Made by a program: the position numbers and the translations under genes
Part shown: piece after piece, positions 35,645 through 45,368 of the stretch
Numbering within the stretch: the first letter of the stretch is position 1
Layout of the letters: the number at the start of each line of letters is the position of its first letter
The notes under the pieces: generated by a model
Seen by the model: the letters and a program-made list of their open reading frames with translations, nothing else
What the model was told of the DNA's origin: nothing
The model's database searches: none
Assembly: GCF_902859725.1 (NCBI RefSeq)
Contig: NZ_CADIJP010000007.1
Location: forward strand, 235,065 to 299,064
Direction of reading: 5' to 3'
Length of the DNA stretch: 64,000 nt
From: Achromobacter mucicolens
GTDB taxonomy: Bacteria > Pseudomonadota > Gammaproteobacteria > Burkholderiales > Burkholderiaceae_B

Positions 35645-37395
35645 GCGTGCAACTCCTCGGACTGATCGTTCTGGGCCTGCGTCTGGGTCGCAGCGCAGGG
35701 CAGGGTGAAGCGGAAGATAGTACCGCCGGCCGGGTTGGGGTCAGCCCACAGGCGGCCGTGATGCGATTCGATAATGGTACGGCAGATATTCAGCCCCATG
35801 CCCAGGCCCTGGGACTTGGTGCTGAAGAACGGTTCGAACAGGCGCTCGGGTTCGGCCAAGCCGTGGCCGCGGTCCACCACGGCCACCTCGATATGCTGGT
35901 CGTGAAGAATTACGGCAACCTTAAGCTCGTCGGACTCGCTCTTTTCCATGGCTTCCAGCCCGTTCTTGAGCAGATTCAGCAGTACCTGTTCAATAAGGAT
36001 GGGGTCGGCCAGGACGTCGGGCGCGTTGGACGGCACGAAGCTGTCGATGCGGATGCGGCGCTTGCGGGCGTCGATCTCGGCAAAACCGATGGCGTTGTCG
36101 ACAATGCGGCCGATCGCCACGCGCTGGCGGCGCGGCTCGCTGCGTTTCACGAATTCGCGGATGCGGCTGATGATCTTGCCGGCGCGCTCGGCCTGCGAGG
36201 CGGCTTTTTCCAGCGCGGGCAGCAGCATGTTGGGGCTGGTGTGGCCGGCCTTGACCAGGGCCACCGCGCCCATGCTGTAGTTGGCAATGGCCGTCAGCGG
36301 CTGGTTCAGTTCGTGCGCCAGCGACGAGGCCATTTCGCCCATGGTGGTCAGGCGGCTGGTGAGCTGGATCTTTTCCTGCTGCACGCGCGACGCTTCTTCG
36401 TGGCCGCGGCGCTCGGTGATGTCGCGCGCCACCTGCATGCGCACGCGGCGCCCGTCGGTCCAGGCCAGCATGCGGTGGTGCACTTCAAACCAGCGCTGCA
36501 CGGACGGCGCGAAAACTTCGACCGATTCGTCGGTGAAGCGGCCGCGGCGGCCGGCCAGCAGTTCGTCGTGACCGCCCGTCTGCGCGCCGAACACGCGGCG
36601 ATAGGTGCGGTTGGCGAACAGCAGCTCCAGCCCGTCATGCGTGTCGGCGGTGACCGAGATGGCGTCGTCCAGGCCTTCCAGCACGGTCATGAAACGTTCG
36701 TGGGCGGCCGTCAGGGCCTCGCGGATGCGCTTGGGCTCGGTGATGTCCGTCATGGACGTCATCCAGCCGATCTGGTTGCCGTTGGGGTCCAGCAAGGGCG
36801 ACACGTACATGCGCGCCGTGAAGCGCGATCCGTCGCGCCGCTGGGCCTCGACCTCCAGGCCGCTGCTGGGCGTCTTGCCCGACATCAGCACGTCCAGCGT
36901 GTGCTGGTGCTGTTCGTGGCGGCCCGGCACCCAATAGGGGAAGGGCGGACTGCGGCCGATCAGGTCGGCCTCGTTCCAGCCGATCATCCGGCAGAAGGCC
37001 GGGTTCACATAGGCGATGCGGCCCTCCATGTCGAGCACGCGCATGCCCGTGGACATGGAGTTTTCCATGGCGCGCCGGAAACCGGTCTCGGCAATGAGCG
37101 CGGCTTCGGCGGTGGACCGGAAGCGCGTATAGCGCCACAGCATGAGCAGGCTGATGACGATGACGCAGGACAGGGCCAGCACGACCCAGATCAGGCGTTG
37201 CTGGCGCAGTTCCTGGTCTATGGTCACAAACATGACGCTGTCGTCATGGATGCGCTGCAACCAGAAGAACACCCCCATCACACAGATATAGAGGATCAGC
37301 ACCATGGCGGGCGTGACCCAGTACACCCCGCGCCGCCGGGTGCGGGCGTGATCGTGGAAAGGCGTAGGTATGTTGGACTTGGGCGCGCTGGACAT
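35641..37395 (-). CDS. Membrane PAS-domain sensor histidine kinase, FixL/DctS-like
   Basis: About 584 aa. Two membrane helices (starting V-T-P-A-M-V-L-I-L-Y and V-V-L-A-L-S-C-V-I) flank a very short periplasmic segment, then a PAS/PAC pair (Y-V-N-P-A-F-C-R-M-I-G-W), a second PAS-like region, the dimerisation/phospho-acceptor box S-S-L-A-H-E-L-N-Q-P-L-T-A-I, and the ATPase N-box N-L-L-K-N-G-L-E-A-M and G-L-G-M-G-L. With so little periplasmic sequence it probably senses a cytosolic or membrane signal through PAS; no haem-binding His is evident by eye. The start is uncertain: ATG 37395 is used; in-frame starts at 37422 and 37467 exist. Divergent from aceE. Confidence 0.9.
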   Translation of the reverse strand: MSSAPKSNIPTPFHDHARTRRRGVYWVTPAMVLILYICVMGVFFWLQRIHDDSVMFVTIDQELRQQRLIWVVLALSCVIVISLLMLWRYTRFRSTAEAALIAETGFRRAMENSMSTGMRVLDMEGRIAYVNPAFCRMIGWNEADLIGRSPPFPYWVPGRHEQHQHTLDVLMSGKTPSSGLEVEAQRRDGSRFTARMYVSPLLDPNGNQIGWMTSMTDITEPKRIREALTAAHERFMTVLEGLDDAISVTADTHDGLELLFANRTYRRVFGAQTGGHDELLAGRRGRFTDESVEVFAPSVQRWFEVHHRMLAWTDGRRVRMQVARDITERRGHEEASRVQQEKIQLTSRLTTMGEMASSLAHELNQPLTAIANYSMGAVALVKAGHTSPNMLLPALEKAASQAERAGKIISRIREFVKRSEPRRQRVAIGRIVDNAIGFAEIDARKRRIRIDSFVPSNAPDVLADPILIEQVLLNLLKNGLEAMEKSESDELKVAVILHDQHIEVAVVDRGHGLAEPERLFEPFFSTKSQGLGMGLNICRTIIESHHGRLWADPNPAGGTIFRFTLPCAATQTQAQNDQSEELHA

Positions 37396-37747
37396 GGAAT
37401 TCGGGGCCGGTAGACCGCGCATTTTAGTGCGTGTTGGAACGGAATTGCCGGGAATCAAGTCCACCATTCGTCCTAGCCCATAAAAACCAGGGCGTTCAGC
37501 AATTCAGGTTCTGTTCAAGTTTCCGCATTATGAAATGCCGTACCGCAACATGAAATTTTCCTTGCGACCGGTTAATCTTCTTTCTTAGAATGCCGCCTGA
37601 CAGGGAAACCGCCCCTGGCAGGTCCTTAGAACGCCCCGACCCCATTCATGACATGGTAGCCCGGATGATCCCGGCTACCATGCAATGTCCGCGAGCAGAT
37701 CAATAAGCGGTTTGTGGTCACGAACGAACCCCAACAGGAGACACACG
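37396..37747 (+). promoter_or_regulatory. Upstream region of the pyruvate dehydrogenase operon
   Basis: This 352-base gap between the kinase gene and aceE contains a good promoter: TTGCGA (-35, 37562-37567) and TAGAAT (-10, 37586-37591) with an 18-base spacer. In the predicted 150-base leader lies a perfect inverted repeat with 10-bp arms CATGGTAGCC/GGCTACCATG (37652-37661 and 37673-37682) around 11 bases. It could be an operator or an RNA hairpin. It resembles no regulator site I can name with confidence. Confidence 0.6.
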
Positions 37748-40456
37748 ATGTCCTCTAACGCCCAGGCTGGCGCCGTGCAGGCCGCCAACGACGAAGACAC
37801 CCTTGAAACCCAGGAGTGGCTCGAAGCCCTGGCAGCCGTCCTTGATCGCGAAGGACCGCAGCGCGCCCATTACCTGCTGGAACGCCTGATCGACGAAGCC
37901 CGTCGCTCCGGCGCTCACATTCCGTTCTCCCCCAATACCGCTTACGTCAACACGATTCCCCCCGGCCTGGAGCCGGCGCACCCGGGCAACCTGGAGCTGG
38001 AATCGCGCATCCGCTCGTACGTGCGCTGGAACGCCATGGCCATGGTGGTCAAGGCCAACAAGCACAACCCGCCCGATGGCGGCGACCTGGGCGGCCACAT
38101 CGCGTCGTTCGCCTCGCTGGCCACCATGATCGGCTGCGGCCAGAACCACTTCTGGCACGCTGAAGACGAAGGTCACGGCGGCGACCTGGTCTACTTTCAG
38201 GGCCACACCTCGCCCGGCATGTATGGCCGCGCCTACCTTGAAGGCCGCCTGACCGAAGACCAGCTGAACCATTTCCGCCAGGAAGTGGACGGCAAGGGCC
38301 TGTCCTCGTACCCGCATCCCAAGCTGATGCCGGACTTCTGGCAGTTCCCGACGGTGTCGATGGGCCTGGGCCCGCTGATGGCCATCTACCAGGCCCGTTT
38401 CCTGAAGTACCTGCACGCCCGCGGCATTGCCGACACCAGCAACCGCAAGGTCTGGGTGTTCTGCGGCGACGGCGAAATGGACGAACCCGAGTCGCTGGGC
38501 GCCATCGCCCTGGCGGCCCGCGAAAAGCTCGACAACCTGATCTTCGTCATCAACTGCAACCTGCAGCGTCTGGACGGCCCGGTGCGCGGCAACGGCAAGA
38601 TCATCCAGGAACTGGAAGGCGACTTCCGCGGTTCGGGCTGGAACGTCATCAAGCTGATCTGGGGCGGCTACTGGGATCCGCTGCTTGCGCACGACAAGGA
38701 AGGCATCCTGCGCCAGATCATGGAAGAAACCGTCGACGGCGAGTACCAGGCGTACAAGGCCAACGACGGCAAATTCGTGCGCGAACACTTCTTTGGCAAG
38801 CACCCCAAGCTGCTGGAAGCCGTGTCGCGCATGAGCGACGAGGACATCTGGCGCCTGAACCGTGGCGGCCATGATCCCCACAAGGTGTACGCGGCCTTCA
38901 AGTCGGCCAGCGACCACACCGGCCAGCCCACCGTCATCCTGGCCAAGACCATCAAGGGCTACGGCATGGGCCACGTCGGCCAGGCCAAGAACCCGACCCA
39001 CCAGCAAAAGAAACTGGAGCTGGACTCCATCCGCGAATTCCGCGACCGCTTCGGCATCCCCATCCCGGACGACAAGCTGGCGGACCTGCCGTACTTCAAG
39101 CCGGCCGAAGACTCGCCCGAAATGAAGTACCTGCACGAGCGCCGTGCCGCGCTGGGCGGCTACCTGCCGCGCCGCCGCGCCAAGGCCGACGAACAGCTCA
39201 AGGCCCCCGCGCTGGACGCGTTCAAGGCCGTGCTGGAGCCCACCGCGGAAGGCCGTGAAATCTCGACCACCCAGGCCTTCGTGCGCATCCTGAACCAGGT
39301 CCTGCGCGACAAGGAACTGGGTCCGCGCGTCGTGCCGATCCTGGCCGACGAATCGCGCACCTTCGGCATGGAAGGCCTGTTCCGCCAAATCGGTATTTAT
39401 GCGCCGGAAGGCCAGAAGTACACCCCGGTCGACAAGGACCAGGTCATGTACTACAAGGAATCGGCCGACGGCCAGCTCCTGCAGGAAGGCATCAACGAAG
39501 CGGGCGCGATGAGCTCGTGGATTGCGGCGGCCACGTCGTACTCCTCGAACAACCGCATCATGATCCCGTTCTTCATCTACTACTCGATGTTCGGGTTCCA
39601 GCGCATCGGCGACCTGGCCTGGGCCGCCGGCGACATGCAGGCGCGCGGCTTCCTCCTGGGCGGCACCGCCGGCCGCACGACGCTGAACGGCGAAGGCCTG
39701 CAGCACGAAGACGGCCACAGTCACATCCTGGCCTCGACCATCCCGAACTGCGTCTCGTACGACCCGACGTTCGGCCACGAGCTGGCCGTGATCATCCAGC
39801 ATGGCTTGAAGCGCATGGTGGAAGACCAGGAAAACGTCTACTACTACCTGACGGTGATGAACGAAAACTACCCGCAGCCCGGTCTGACCAAGGGCGACGA
39901 GGAAGGCATCATCAAGGGCATGTACAAGCTCAAGTCGCACGGCAAGGGCAAGAACCGCGTGCAGCTCATGGGTTCGGGCACGATCCTGCGCGAAGTCATG
40001 GCCGCGCAGGAGCTCCTGGCCGCCGATTGGGACGTCGCCTCGGACCTCTGGAGCGTCACCAGCTTCACCGAGCTGCGCCGCAACGGTCTGGACGCCGAAC
40101 GCCACAACATGCTGCACCCCGACGAGAAGAAGCCGCAGGTCGCTTACGTCACGGAACAGCTGGCCAAGACGGAAGGCCCGATCATCGCGTCGACCGACTA
40201 CATGAAGCTCTTTGCGGACCAGATCCGTCCGTTCGTGCCCAAGGGCCGTGAATACAAGGTGCTGGGCACCGATGGTTTCGGCCGTTCGGATTTCCGCGCC
40301 AAGCTGCGCGAGCACTTCGAGGTGGATCGCCACTTCGTCGTCGTGGCCGCCCTGCGCGCGCTGGCCGACGAAGGCAAGGTGCCGGTCGCCAAGGTGGCCG
40401 AAGCCATCAAGAAGTACGGCATCAATCCGAACAAAGCCAACCCGCAATACGCCTGA
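37748..40456 (+). CDS. aceE: Pyruvate dehydrogenase E1 component, homodimeric type
   Basis: A 902-aa thiamine-diphosphate enzyme that decarboxylates pyruvate and acetylates the lipoyl arms of AceF. Typical homodimeric E1 features: H-I-P-F-S-P-N-T-A-Y-V-N-T-I near residue 56, the ThDP motif G-D-G-E-M-D-E-P-E-S with N-C-N-L-Q-R-L-D-G-P-V-R about 26 residues later, and G-R-T-T-L-N-G-E-G-L-Q-H-E-D-G-H-S-H in the C-terminal half. Start at ATG 37748 with AGGAG seven bases upstream; an earlier in-frame ATG at 37685 would add 21 residues unlike the family. First gene of aceE-aceF-lpd; aceF follows after 12 bases. Confidence 0.96.
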   Translation: MSSNAQAGAVQAANDEDTLETQEWLEALAAVLDREGPQRAHYLLERLIDEARRSGAHIPFSPNTAYVNTIPPGLEPAHPGNLELESRIRSYVRWNAMAMVVKANKHNPPDGGDLGGHIASFASLATMIGCGQNHFWHAEDEGHGGDLVYFQGHTSPGMYGRAYLEGRLTEDQLNHFRQEVDGKGLSSYPHPKLMPDFWQFPTVSMGLGPLMAIYQARFLKYLHARGIADTSNRKVWVFCGDGEMDEPESLGAIALAAREKLDNLIFVINCNLQRLDGPVRGNGKIIQELEGDFRGSGWNVIKLIWGGYWDPLLAHDKEGILRQIMEETVDGEYQAYKANDGKFVREHFFGKHPKLLEAVSRMSDEDIWRLNRGGHDPHKVYAAFKSASDHTGQPTVILAKTIKGYGMGHVGQAKNPTHQQKKLELDSIREFRDRFGIPIPDDKLADLPYFKPAEDSPEMKYLHERRAALGGYLPRRRAKADEQLKAPALDAFKAVLEPTAEGREISTTQAFVRILNQVLRDKELGPRVVPILADESRTFGMEGLFRQIGIYAPEGQKYTPVDKDQVMYYKESADGQLLQEGINEAGAMSSWIAAATSYSSNNRIMIPFFIYYSMFGFQRIGDLAWAAGDMQARGFLLGGTAGRTTLNGEGLQHEDGHSHILASTIPNCVSYDPTFGHELAVIIQHGLKRMVEDQENVYYYLTVMNENYPQPGLTKGDEEGIIKGMYKLKSHGKGKNRVQLMGSGTILREVMAAQELLAADWDVASDLWSVTSFTELRRNGLDAERHNMLHPDEKKPQVAYVTEQLAKTEGPIIASTDYMKLFADQIRPFVPKGREYKVLGTDGFGRSDFRAKLREHFEVDRHFVVVAALRALADEGKVPVAKVAEAIKKYGINPNKANPQYA

Positions 40457-40468
40457 GGGTAAAGAGAC

Positions 40469-42142
40469 ATGAGCAACATCGTGCAAATCAAGGTTCCCGA
40501 CATCGGCGACTTCAAGGAAGTGGAAGTCATTGAAGTGCTGGTTGCCGTGGGCGACACGATCAAGGCGGAACAAAGCCTGATCACGGTCGAATCCGACAAG
40601 GCCTCGATGGAGATCCCCGCGTCGCAGGGCGGCGTGGTGAAGTCCATCTCCGTGAAGGTCGGCGACAAGGTCGCCGAAGGCGCAGTCGTGCTGGAAGTCG
40701 AAGCGGCCGAGGCTGACGCTGGCGCCGCCAAGGAAGAAGCCCCCAAGGCCGAGTCCAAGCCGGCTGCCAAGGAAGAACCCAAGCAGGCGGCCGCAGCTGC
40801 TGCGCCCAAGGCCGAGGCCTCGGCCCCGGCTGCCGCCAGCGGCCCGGTCGAGATCGAAGTGCCGGACATCGGCGACTTCAAGGAAGTCGAAGTCATCGAA
40901 GTCATGGTCGCGGTCGGCGACACCATCAAGGCCGAGCAAAGCCTGATCACCGTCGAGTCCGACAAGGCCTCGATGGAGATCCCGGCCTCGCAAGGCGGCG
41001 TGGTCAAGGAAGTGAAGGTCAAGGTGGGCGACAAGGTCGCCAAGGGTTCGGTCGTGGTGGTGGTGGAAGGCGGTGCGCAAGCCGCCGCCGCCCCGGCCGC
41101 GAAGTCCGAAGCCTCGGCCCCGGCCGCCAAGTCGGAAGCGAAGGCCGAGGCCGCCGCCTCGTCGGCCCCGGCCGCGCGCCCGGCGCCCGCCGCCGCGCTG
41201 GAAGACGCCAACCTCAAGCCCGGTCAGTTGCCCCATGCCTCGCCGTCCGTGCGCAAGTTTGCGCGCGAACTCGGCGTGAACCTCTCCAAGGTCAAGGGCA
41301 CCGGTCCCAAGGAACGCATTACCGCCGACGACGTGCGCGGCTTCGTCAAGCAGGCCCTGTCGGCTGCGCCGGCGGCGGCCGCTGCCGGTGGTTCCGCCGA
41401 TGGCGCCGCGCTGGGCCTCTTGCCGTGGCCGAAGGTCGACTTCACCAAGTTCGGCCCGATCGAAGCCAAGCCGCTGTCGCGCATCAAGAAGATCTCGGGT
41501 GCGAACCTGCACCGCAACTGGGTCATGATCCCGCACGTCACCAACAACGACGAAGCGGACATCACCGACCTGGAAGCGCTGCGCGTCACGCTGAACAAGG
41601 AAAACGAGAAGTCGGGCATCAAGGTCACGATGCTGGCCTTCCTGATCAAGGCCGTGGTCGCGGCCCTGAAGAAGTTCCCCGAGTTCAACGCCTCGCTGGA
41701 CGGCGACAACCTGGTGCTCAAGCAGTACTACCACATCGGTTTTGCGGCCGACACGCCCAACGGGCTGGTGGTGCCGGTGATTCGCGATGCCGACAAGAAG
41801 GGCATCCTGCAGATCGCCCAGGAAATGACCGAACTGTCCAAGAAGGCGCGTGACGGCAAGATCTCGCCCGCTGAAATGCAGGGCGGCTGCTTCTCGATCT
41901 CGTCGCTGGGCGGCATTGGCGGCACCTCGTTCACGCCCATCATCAACGCGCCGGAAGTGGCGATCCTGGGCGTGTCGCGTTCCTCGCACAAGCCCGTCTG
42001 GGACGGCAAGCAGTTCGTGCCGCGCCTGATGGTGCCGCTGTCGCTGTCCTACGACCACCGCGTCATCGACGGCGCCTCGGCCGCGCGCTTCAACGCCTAT
42101 CTGGGTGCGTTGCTGGCCGACTTCCGCCGCATCGCGCTGTAA
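40469..42142 (+). CDS. aceF: Pyruvate dehydrogenase E2, dihydrolipoamide acetyltransferase (two lipoyl domains)
   Basis: A 557-aa core subunit transferring the acetyl group to CoA. Order: lipoyl domain 1 (about 3-80), an Ala/Lys/Pro-rich linker, lipoyl domain 2 (about 127-205), a second linker, the peripheral E1/E3-binding domain ([13 protein letters not shown] near 255), and the catalytic domain with H-R-V-I-D-G-A-S-A (His and Asp of CAT-type chemistry) near the end. Both lipoyl domains carry [10 protein letters not shown] with the modified lysine. At the DNA level lipoyl domain 1 is nearly identical to that at the start of lpd. Confidence 0.96.
   Translation: MSNIVQIKVPDIGDFKEVEVIEVLVAVGDTIKAEQSLITVESDKASMEIPASQGGVVKSISVKVGDKVAEGAVVLEVEAAEADAGAAKEEAPKAESKPAAKEEPKQAAAAAAPKAEASAPAAASGPVEIEVPDIGDFKEVEVIEVMVAVGDTIKAEQSLITVESDKASMEIPASQGGVVKEVKVKVGDKVAKGSVVVVVEGGAQAAAAPAAKSEASAPAAKSEAKAEAAASSAPAARPAPAAALEDANLKPGQLPHASPSVRKFARELGVNLSKVKGTGPKERITADDVRGFVKQALSAAPAAAAAGGSADGAALGLLPWPKVDFTKFGPIEAKPLSRIKKISGANLHRNWVMIPHVTNNDEADITDLEALRVTLNKENEKSGIKVTMLAFLIKAVVAALKKFPEFNASLDGDNLVLKQYYHIGFAADTPNGLVVPVIRDADKKGILQIAQEMTELSKKARDGKISPAEMQGGCFSISSLGGIGGTSFTPIINAPEVAILGVSRSSHKPVWDGKQFVPRLMVPLSLSYDHRVIDGASAARFNAYLGALLADFRRIAL
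40480..40712 (+). repeat. Lipoyl-domain DNA repeat, copy in aceF (second copy 42166-42395 in lpd)
   Basis: The first lipoyl domain of aceF and the lipoyl domain at the start of lpd agree over about 230 bases with only scattered, mostly third-position differences, far more alike than aceF lipoyl domain 2 (about 40852-41078). The pattern suggests recent duplication or ongoing gene conversion. Confidence 0.8.
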
Positions 42143-42154
42143 ACGGGGAGCCCT

Positions 42155-43957
42155 ATGAGCAATACCGTTCAAATCAAAGTGCCGGACATCGGCGACTTCA
42201 AGGAAGTGGAAGTCATCGAGGTGCTGGTGGCCGTGGGCGACACGATCAAGGCGGAACAGAGCCTGATCACGGTCGAATCCGACAAGGCCTCGATGGAAAT
42301 CCCCGCGTCGCAAGGCGGCGTGGTCAAGTCCATCGCCGTTAAGGTCGGCGACAAGGTCGCCGAAGGCGCGGTCGTGCTGGAAGTGGAAGCGGCCTCGGGT
42401 GCTGACGCTGGCGCCAAGGAAGCGGCTCCCAAAGCCGACGCCAAGCCGGCCGAGAAAGCCGCTCCCAAGGCTGAAGCTGCGAAATCCGAAGCGCCTGCCG
42501 CCAAGGCTGCAGCTCCGGCCGCCGCCACCTTCAGCGGTTCGGCCGACGGCGAATACGACATGCTGGTGCTGGGCGCGGGCCCTGGCGGCTATTCCGCCGC
42601 CTTCCGCGCCGCCGACCTGGGCCTGTCCGTGGTCCTGGTCGAACGCTACAGCACGCTGGGCGGCGTCTGCCTGAACGTGGGCTGCATTCCGTCCAAGGCG
42701 CTGCTGCACAACGCCGCCATCATCGACGAAGCGCGCGAACTGGCTGCCCACGGCATCAGCTTCGGCGAGCCCAAGATCGACCTGGACAAGCTGCGCGGCT
42801 ACAAGGACAGCGTGGTCGCCAAGCTGACCGGCGGCCTGGCCGGCATGGCCAAGGCCCGCAAGGTCACCGTGGTGACGGGCGTGGGCGAGTTCGCCGACGC
42901 CAACCACCTGACCGTCAAGGGCGCCGACGGCAAGACCCAGACGCTGCGCTTCAAGCAGGCCATCATCGCCGCCGGCAGCCAGTCGGTGAAGCTGCCGTTC
43001 CTGCCGCAGGACGATCGCATCGTGGACTCCACCGGCGCCTTGCTGCTGCGTGAAGTGCCCAAGAAGATGCTCATCATCGGCGGCGGCATCATCGGCCTGG
43101 AAATGGGCACGGTGTACTCCACGCTGGGCGCGCGCCTGGATGTCGTGGAAATGCTGGACGGCCTGATGCAGGGCGCTGACCGCGACCTGGTCAAGGTGTG
43201 GCAGAAGAAGAACGCCTACCGCTTCGACAACATCATGTTGAAGACCAAGACGGTGGGCGCCGAGGCCAAGAAGGACGGCATCTACGTCACCTTCGAAGGC
43301 GAGGGCGCGCCCAAGGAGCCGCAGCGCTACGACCTGGTGCTCCAGGCCGTGGGCCGCAGCCCCAACGGCAAGAAGATCGGCGCCGACAAGGCGGGCATCG
43401 CCGTGACCGACCGCGGGTTCATCGAGGTCGATCGCCAGATGCGCACCAACGTGCCGCACATCTTCGCCATCGGCGACATCGTCGGCCAACCCATGCTCGC
43501 CCACAAGGCCGTGCATGAAGGCCACGTCGCCGCCGAAGCCGCCGCCGGCCAGAAGTCCTTCTTCGACGCGCGCGTCATCCCGTCGGTGGCCTACACCGAT
43601 CCGGAAGTGGCGTGGGTTGGCCTGACCGAAGACGAAGCCAAGAAGCAGGGCATCAAGATCGAGAAGGGCGTGTTCCCGTGGGCCGCCTCCGGCCGCGCCA
43701 TCGCCAACGGCCGCGACGAGGGCTTCACCAAGCTCATCTTCGACGCCGAGACGCATCGCATCCTGGGCGGCAGCATCGTCGGCACCCACGCGGGTGACCT
43801 GATCAGCGAACTGGCCCTGGCCGTGGAAATGGGCGCCGACGTCGTCGACATCGCCAAGACCATCCACCCGCACCCGACCCTGGGCGAGTCGGTGGGCATG
43901 GCCGCGGAAGTCGCCGAAGGCGTCTGCACCGACCTGCCGCCGATGAAAAAGAAGTAA
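42155..43957 (+). CDS. lpdA: Dihydrolipoamide dehydrogenase (E3) with N-terminal lipoyl domain
   Basis: A 600-aa flavoprotein that reoxidises the dihydrolipoyl arms with NAD+. Residues about 3-80 are a lipoyl domain ([10 protein letters not shown]), followed by an Ala/Lys/Pro linker, then a complete E3: FAD fold [12 protein letters not shown], redox disulfide [16 protein letters not shown] fold [10 protein letters not shown], and C-terminal H-P-H-P-T-L-G-E-S with the catalytic His-Glu. Lipoyl-E3 fusions are known in Neisseria and many betaproteobacteria. Starts 13 bases after aceF and ends the operon at a strong terminator. Confidence 0.96.
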   Translation: MSNTVQIKVPDIGDFKEVEVIEVLVAVGDTIKAEQSLITVESDKASMEIPASQGGVVKSIAVKVGDKVAEGAVVLEVEAASGADAGAKEAAPKADAKPAEKAAPKAEAAKSEAPAAKAAAPAAATFSGSADGEYDMLVLGAGPGGYSAAFRAADLGLSVVLVERYSTLGGVCLNVGCIPSKALLHNAAIIDEARELAAHGISFGEPKIDLDKLRGYKDSVVAKLTGGLAGMAKARKVTVVTGVGEFADANHLTVKGADGKTQTLRFKQAIIAAGSQSVKLPFLPQDDRIVDSTGALLLREVPKKMLIIGGGIIGLEMGTVYSTLGARLDVVEMLDGLMQGADRDLVKVWQKKNAYRFDNIMLKTKTVGAEAKKDGIYVTFEGEGAPKEPQRYDLVLQAVGRSPNGKKIGADKAGIAVTDRGFIEVDRQMRTNVPHIFAIGDIVGQPMLAHKAVHEGHVAAEAAAGQKSFFDARVIPSVAYTDPEVAWVGLTEDEAKKQGIKIEKGVFPWAASGRAIANGRDEGFTKLIFDAETHRILGGSIVGTHAGDLISELALAVEMGADVVDIAKTIHPHPTLGESVGMAAEVAEGVCTDLPPMKKK

Positions 43958-43984
43958 CGCGCCGCGGCTTGCCGCGATCGCAAC

Positions 43985-44026
43985 AAAAAGCGCCGCTCCT
44001 TTTTGAGGGGGCGGCGCTTTTTTTCT
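43985..44026. terminator. Bidirectional terminator between lpd and the convergent MFS gene
   Basis: A 12-bp stem (AAAAAGCGCCGC / GCGGCGCTTTTT) with a 14-base loop, flanked by A-rich sequence on the left and a T-run on the right, so it can serve both the lpd transcript and the opposing MFS gene. Confidence 0.9.
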
Positions 44027-44068
44027 TATGTGCGTTGTGGATGCGTGCGCTGTGGATGTGTGCGCTGT

Positions 44069-45259
44069 TTACCCGGCGTCGATCCGCCGATACGAACCTG
44101 GCGAGAACCGCAGGGCCAGCGCCAGCAGCACGACCGCGCCGGCCAGCATCACAATCCATGCCTCGGTCAAACTTGCAAACCGATCGCGCAGGACGCCTGC
44201 CAGCAACGGCATGAAGCTTGCAATCAAGTAGCCTCCGCCTTGCACGAAAGCCGCCAGCATTCCCGCTTGCGCGGGATCGTCCAGGTGGTCCATCGCCACG
44301 ATCAGCGACAACGGAAACAGCGCGCCGATTCCGATGCCCAGGAGCAGGCACGCCAGCAGCGCCAGCTTGAGGGGGGCCACGATCAGGCATATCAGTCCGC
44401 AGATCAGAATGGTCAACACGGCGGCCAGCGGCTTGCGGCGATCCGCAAACCTGCCGATCCATGCCGACACGGCCAGACCCGCCATCACTTCGGCCAGCGT
44501 CAGGCCGCCCAGCAGAAAGCCCGCGGCGGAAGGTTCCCAGCCGAGACTGGTATAGAACGGCGGCAGCCACGCCAGCACCAGCGTGTAGGCCCCGGTGCCG
44601 ATGCCAAAGAACAGCATCAGCTCCCACGCCCGCAGATTGCGCCAGAAGCTGCGCGGCGCCGTGCGAACCGTGCGGTGAAGGGGCGAGGTCGCGTCGGCTC
44701 GACCTTGCGCGGCCTTGAGCCACAGCGGCAGTGCGAGCAGGGCGGGTACGCTCCAGAAGGCCAATGCGGCGGGCCACCCGAAGCTGCCTGCAAGCCCCGC
44801 AGCGCTGGCCGCCGCCACGGCCGCGCCCGCCATGATGCCGGTGGTGTACAAGCCGAACACGCGTCCCATGTCATGCGCGAAATTGCGCTTGATGAAGGCG
44901 GGCAACAAGGTCTGCACCAGCGCAATGCCGACCCCCGCCAGCACCGCCGTCAGCAGCAGCCCGTAGGTCTGCGTCCCAACGTAGCGCGCCGCGCAAGCAA
45001 CGGCCACGAGCGCCACGCCCAGCGCGATCCCGATGCGCTCATTCAGCCATCCCGAAATGCGTGCACCCGCTAGCGCGCAGACGCCCATGACGAACACGGG
45101 CAAGGTGGTCAACAGGCTGGCCTGCGTGTTGGTTGCGCCGGTGGCCTCCTGGATCATATCCAGCAACGGCCCGATGGCGGCCAGGGCGGGCCGCAGGTTC
45201 AGCGCCACGGCCACGATGGCGACGATGGCAAACAAGGGGCGTAACCTCACGCGCGTCAT
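44069..45259 (-). CDS. MFS transporter, CynX/NimT-like family
   Basis: A 396-aa inner-membrane protein with about twelve hydrophobic helices. The opening A-L-N-L-R-P-A-L-A-A-I-G-P-L is the signature of the CynX/NimT (cyanate, nitroimidazole) branch, followed by L-L-T-T-L-P-V-F and the loop motif around R-I-S-G-W-L-N-E-R-I-G. No cyanase or other enzyme gene is adjacent, so cyanate is not implied. Divergent from the MarR gene, with a perfect operator-like repeat eight bases upstream of its ATG, so it is very likely the MarR target. Possibly an exporter. Confidence 0.88.
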   Translation of the reverse strand: MTRVRLRPLFAIVAIVAVALNLRPALAAIGPLLDMIQEATGATNTQASLLTTLPVFVMGVCALAGARISGWLNERIGIALGVALVAVACAARYVGTQTYGLLLTAVLAGVGIALVQTLLPAFIKRNFAHDMGRVFGLYTTGIMAGAAVAAASAAGLAGSFGWPAALAFWSVPALLALPLWLKAAQGRADATSPLHRTVRTAPRSFWRNLRAWELMLFFGIGTGAYTLVLAWLPPFYTSLGWEPSAAGFLLGGLTLAEVMAGLAVSAWIGRFADRRKPLAAVLTILICGLICLIVAPLKLALLACLLLGIGIGALFPLSLIVAMDHLDDPAQAGMLAAFVQGGGYLIASFMPLLAGVLRDRFASLTEAWIVMLAGAVVLLALALRFSPGSYRRIDAG

Positions 45260-45266
45260 GGATATC

Positions 45267-45291
45267 TCGACATCAAGTTATTTGATGTCGA
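45267..45291. promoter_or_regulatory. Putative MarR operator between the MFS and MarR genes
   Basis: A perfect inverted repeat: arms TCGACATCAA and TTGATGTCGA (10 bp each) around GTTAT. The arm resembles the TTGACATCAA-type half-site common for MarR-family dimers. It sits immediately upstream of the MFS start codon and within the shared 109-base promoter region. Confidence 0.78.
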
Positions 45292-45368
45292 AGTATATAG
45301 ACGGCATGGTGAGTTCGGCAACGGGATATCATGGCTGCCAACGCAAATAGCTTTACGCAGAGACAACC

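Noticed and set aside
37718-43873. A 2051-codon open frame antisense to aceE-aceF-lpd
   Set aside because: It exactly mirrors three certain genes. Its His/Arg/Asp/Val-rich translation is the usual antisense product of GC-rich coding DNA, with no recognisable domain.
44069-45259. Naming the MFS protein a cyanate transporter (cynX)
   Set aside because: Only the family resemblance supports it. No cyanase or carbonic anhydrase gene is nearby and the regulator is MarR, not CynR.
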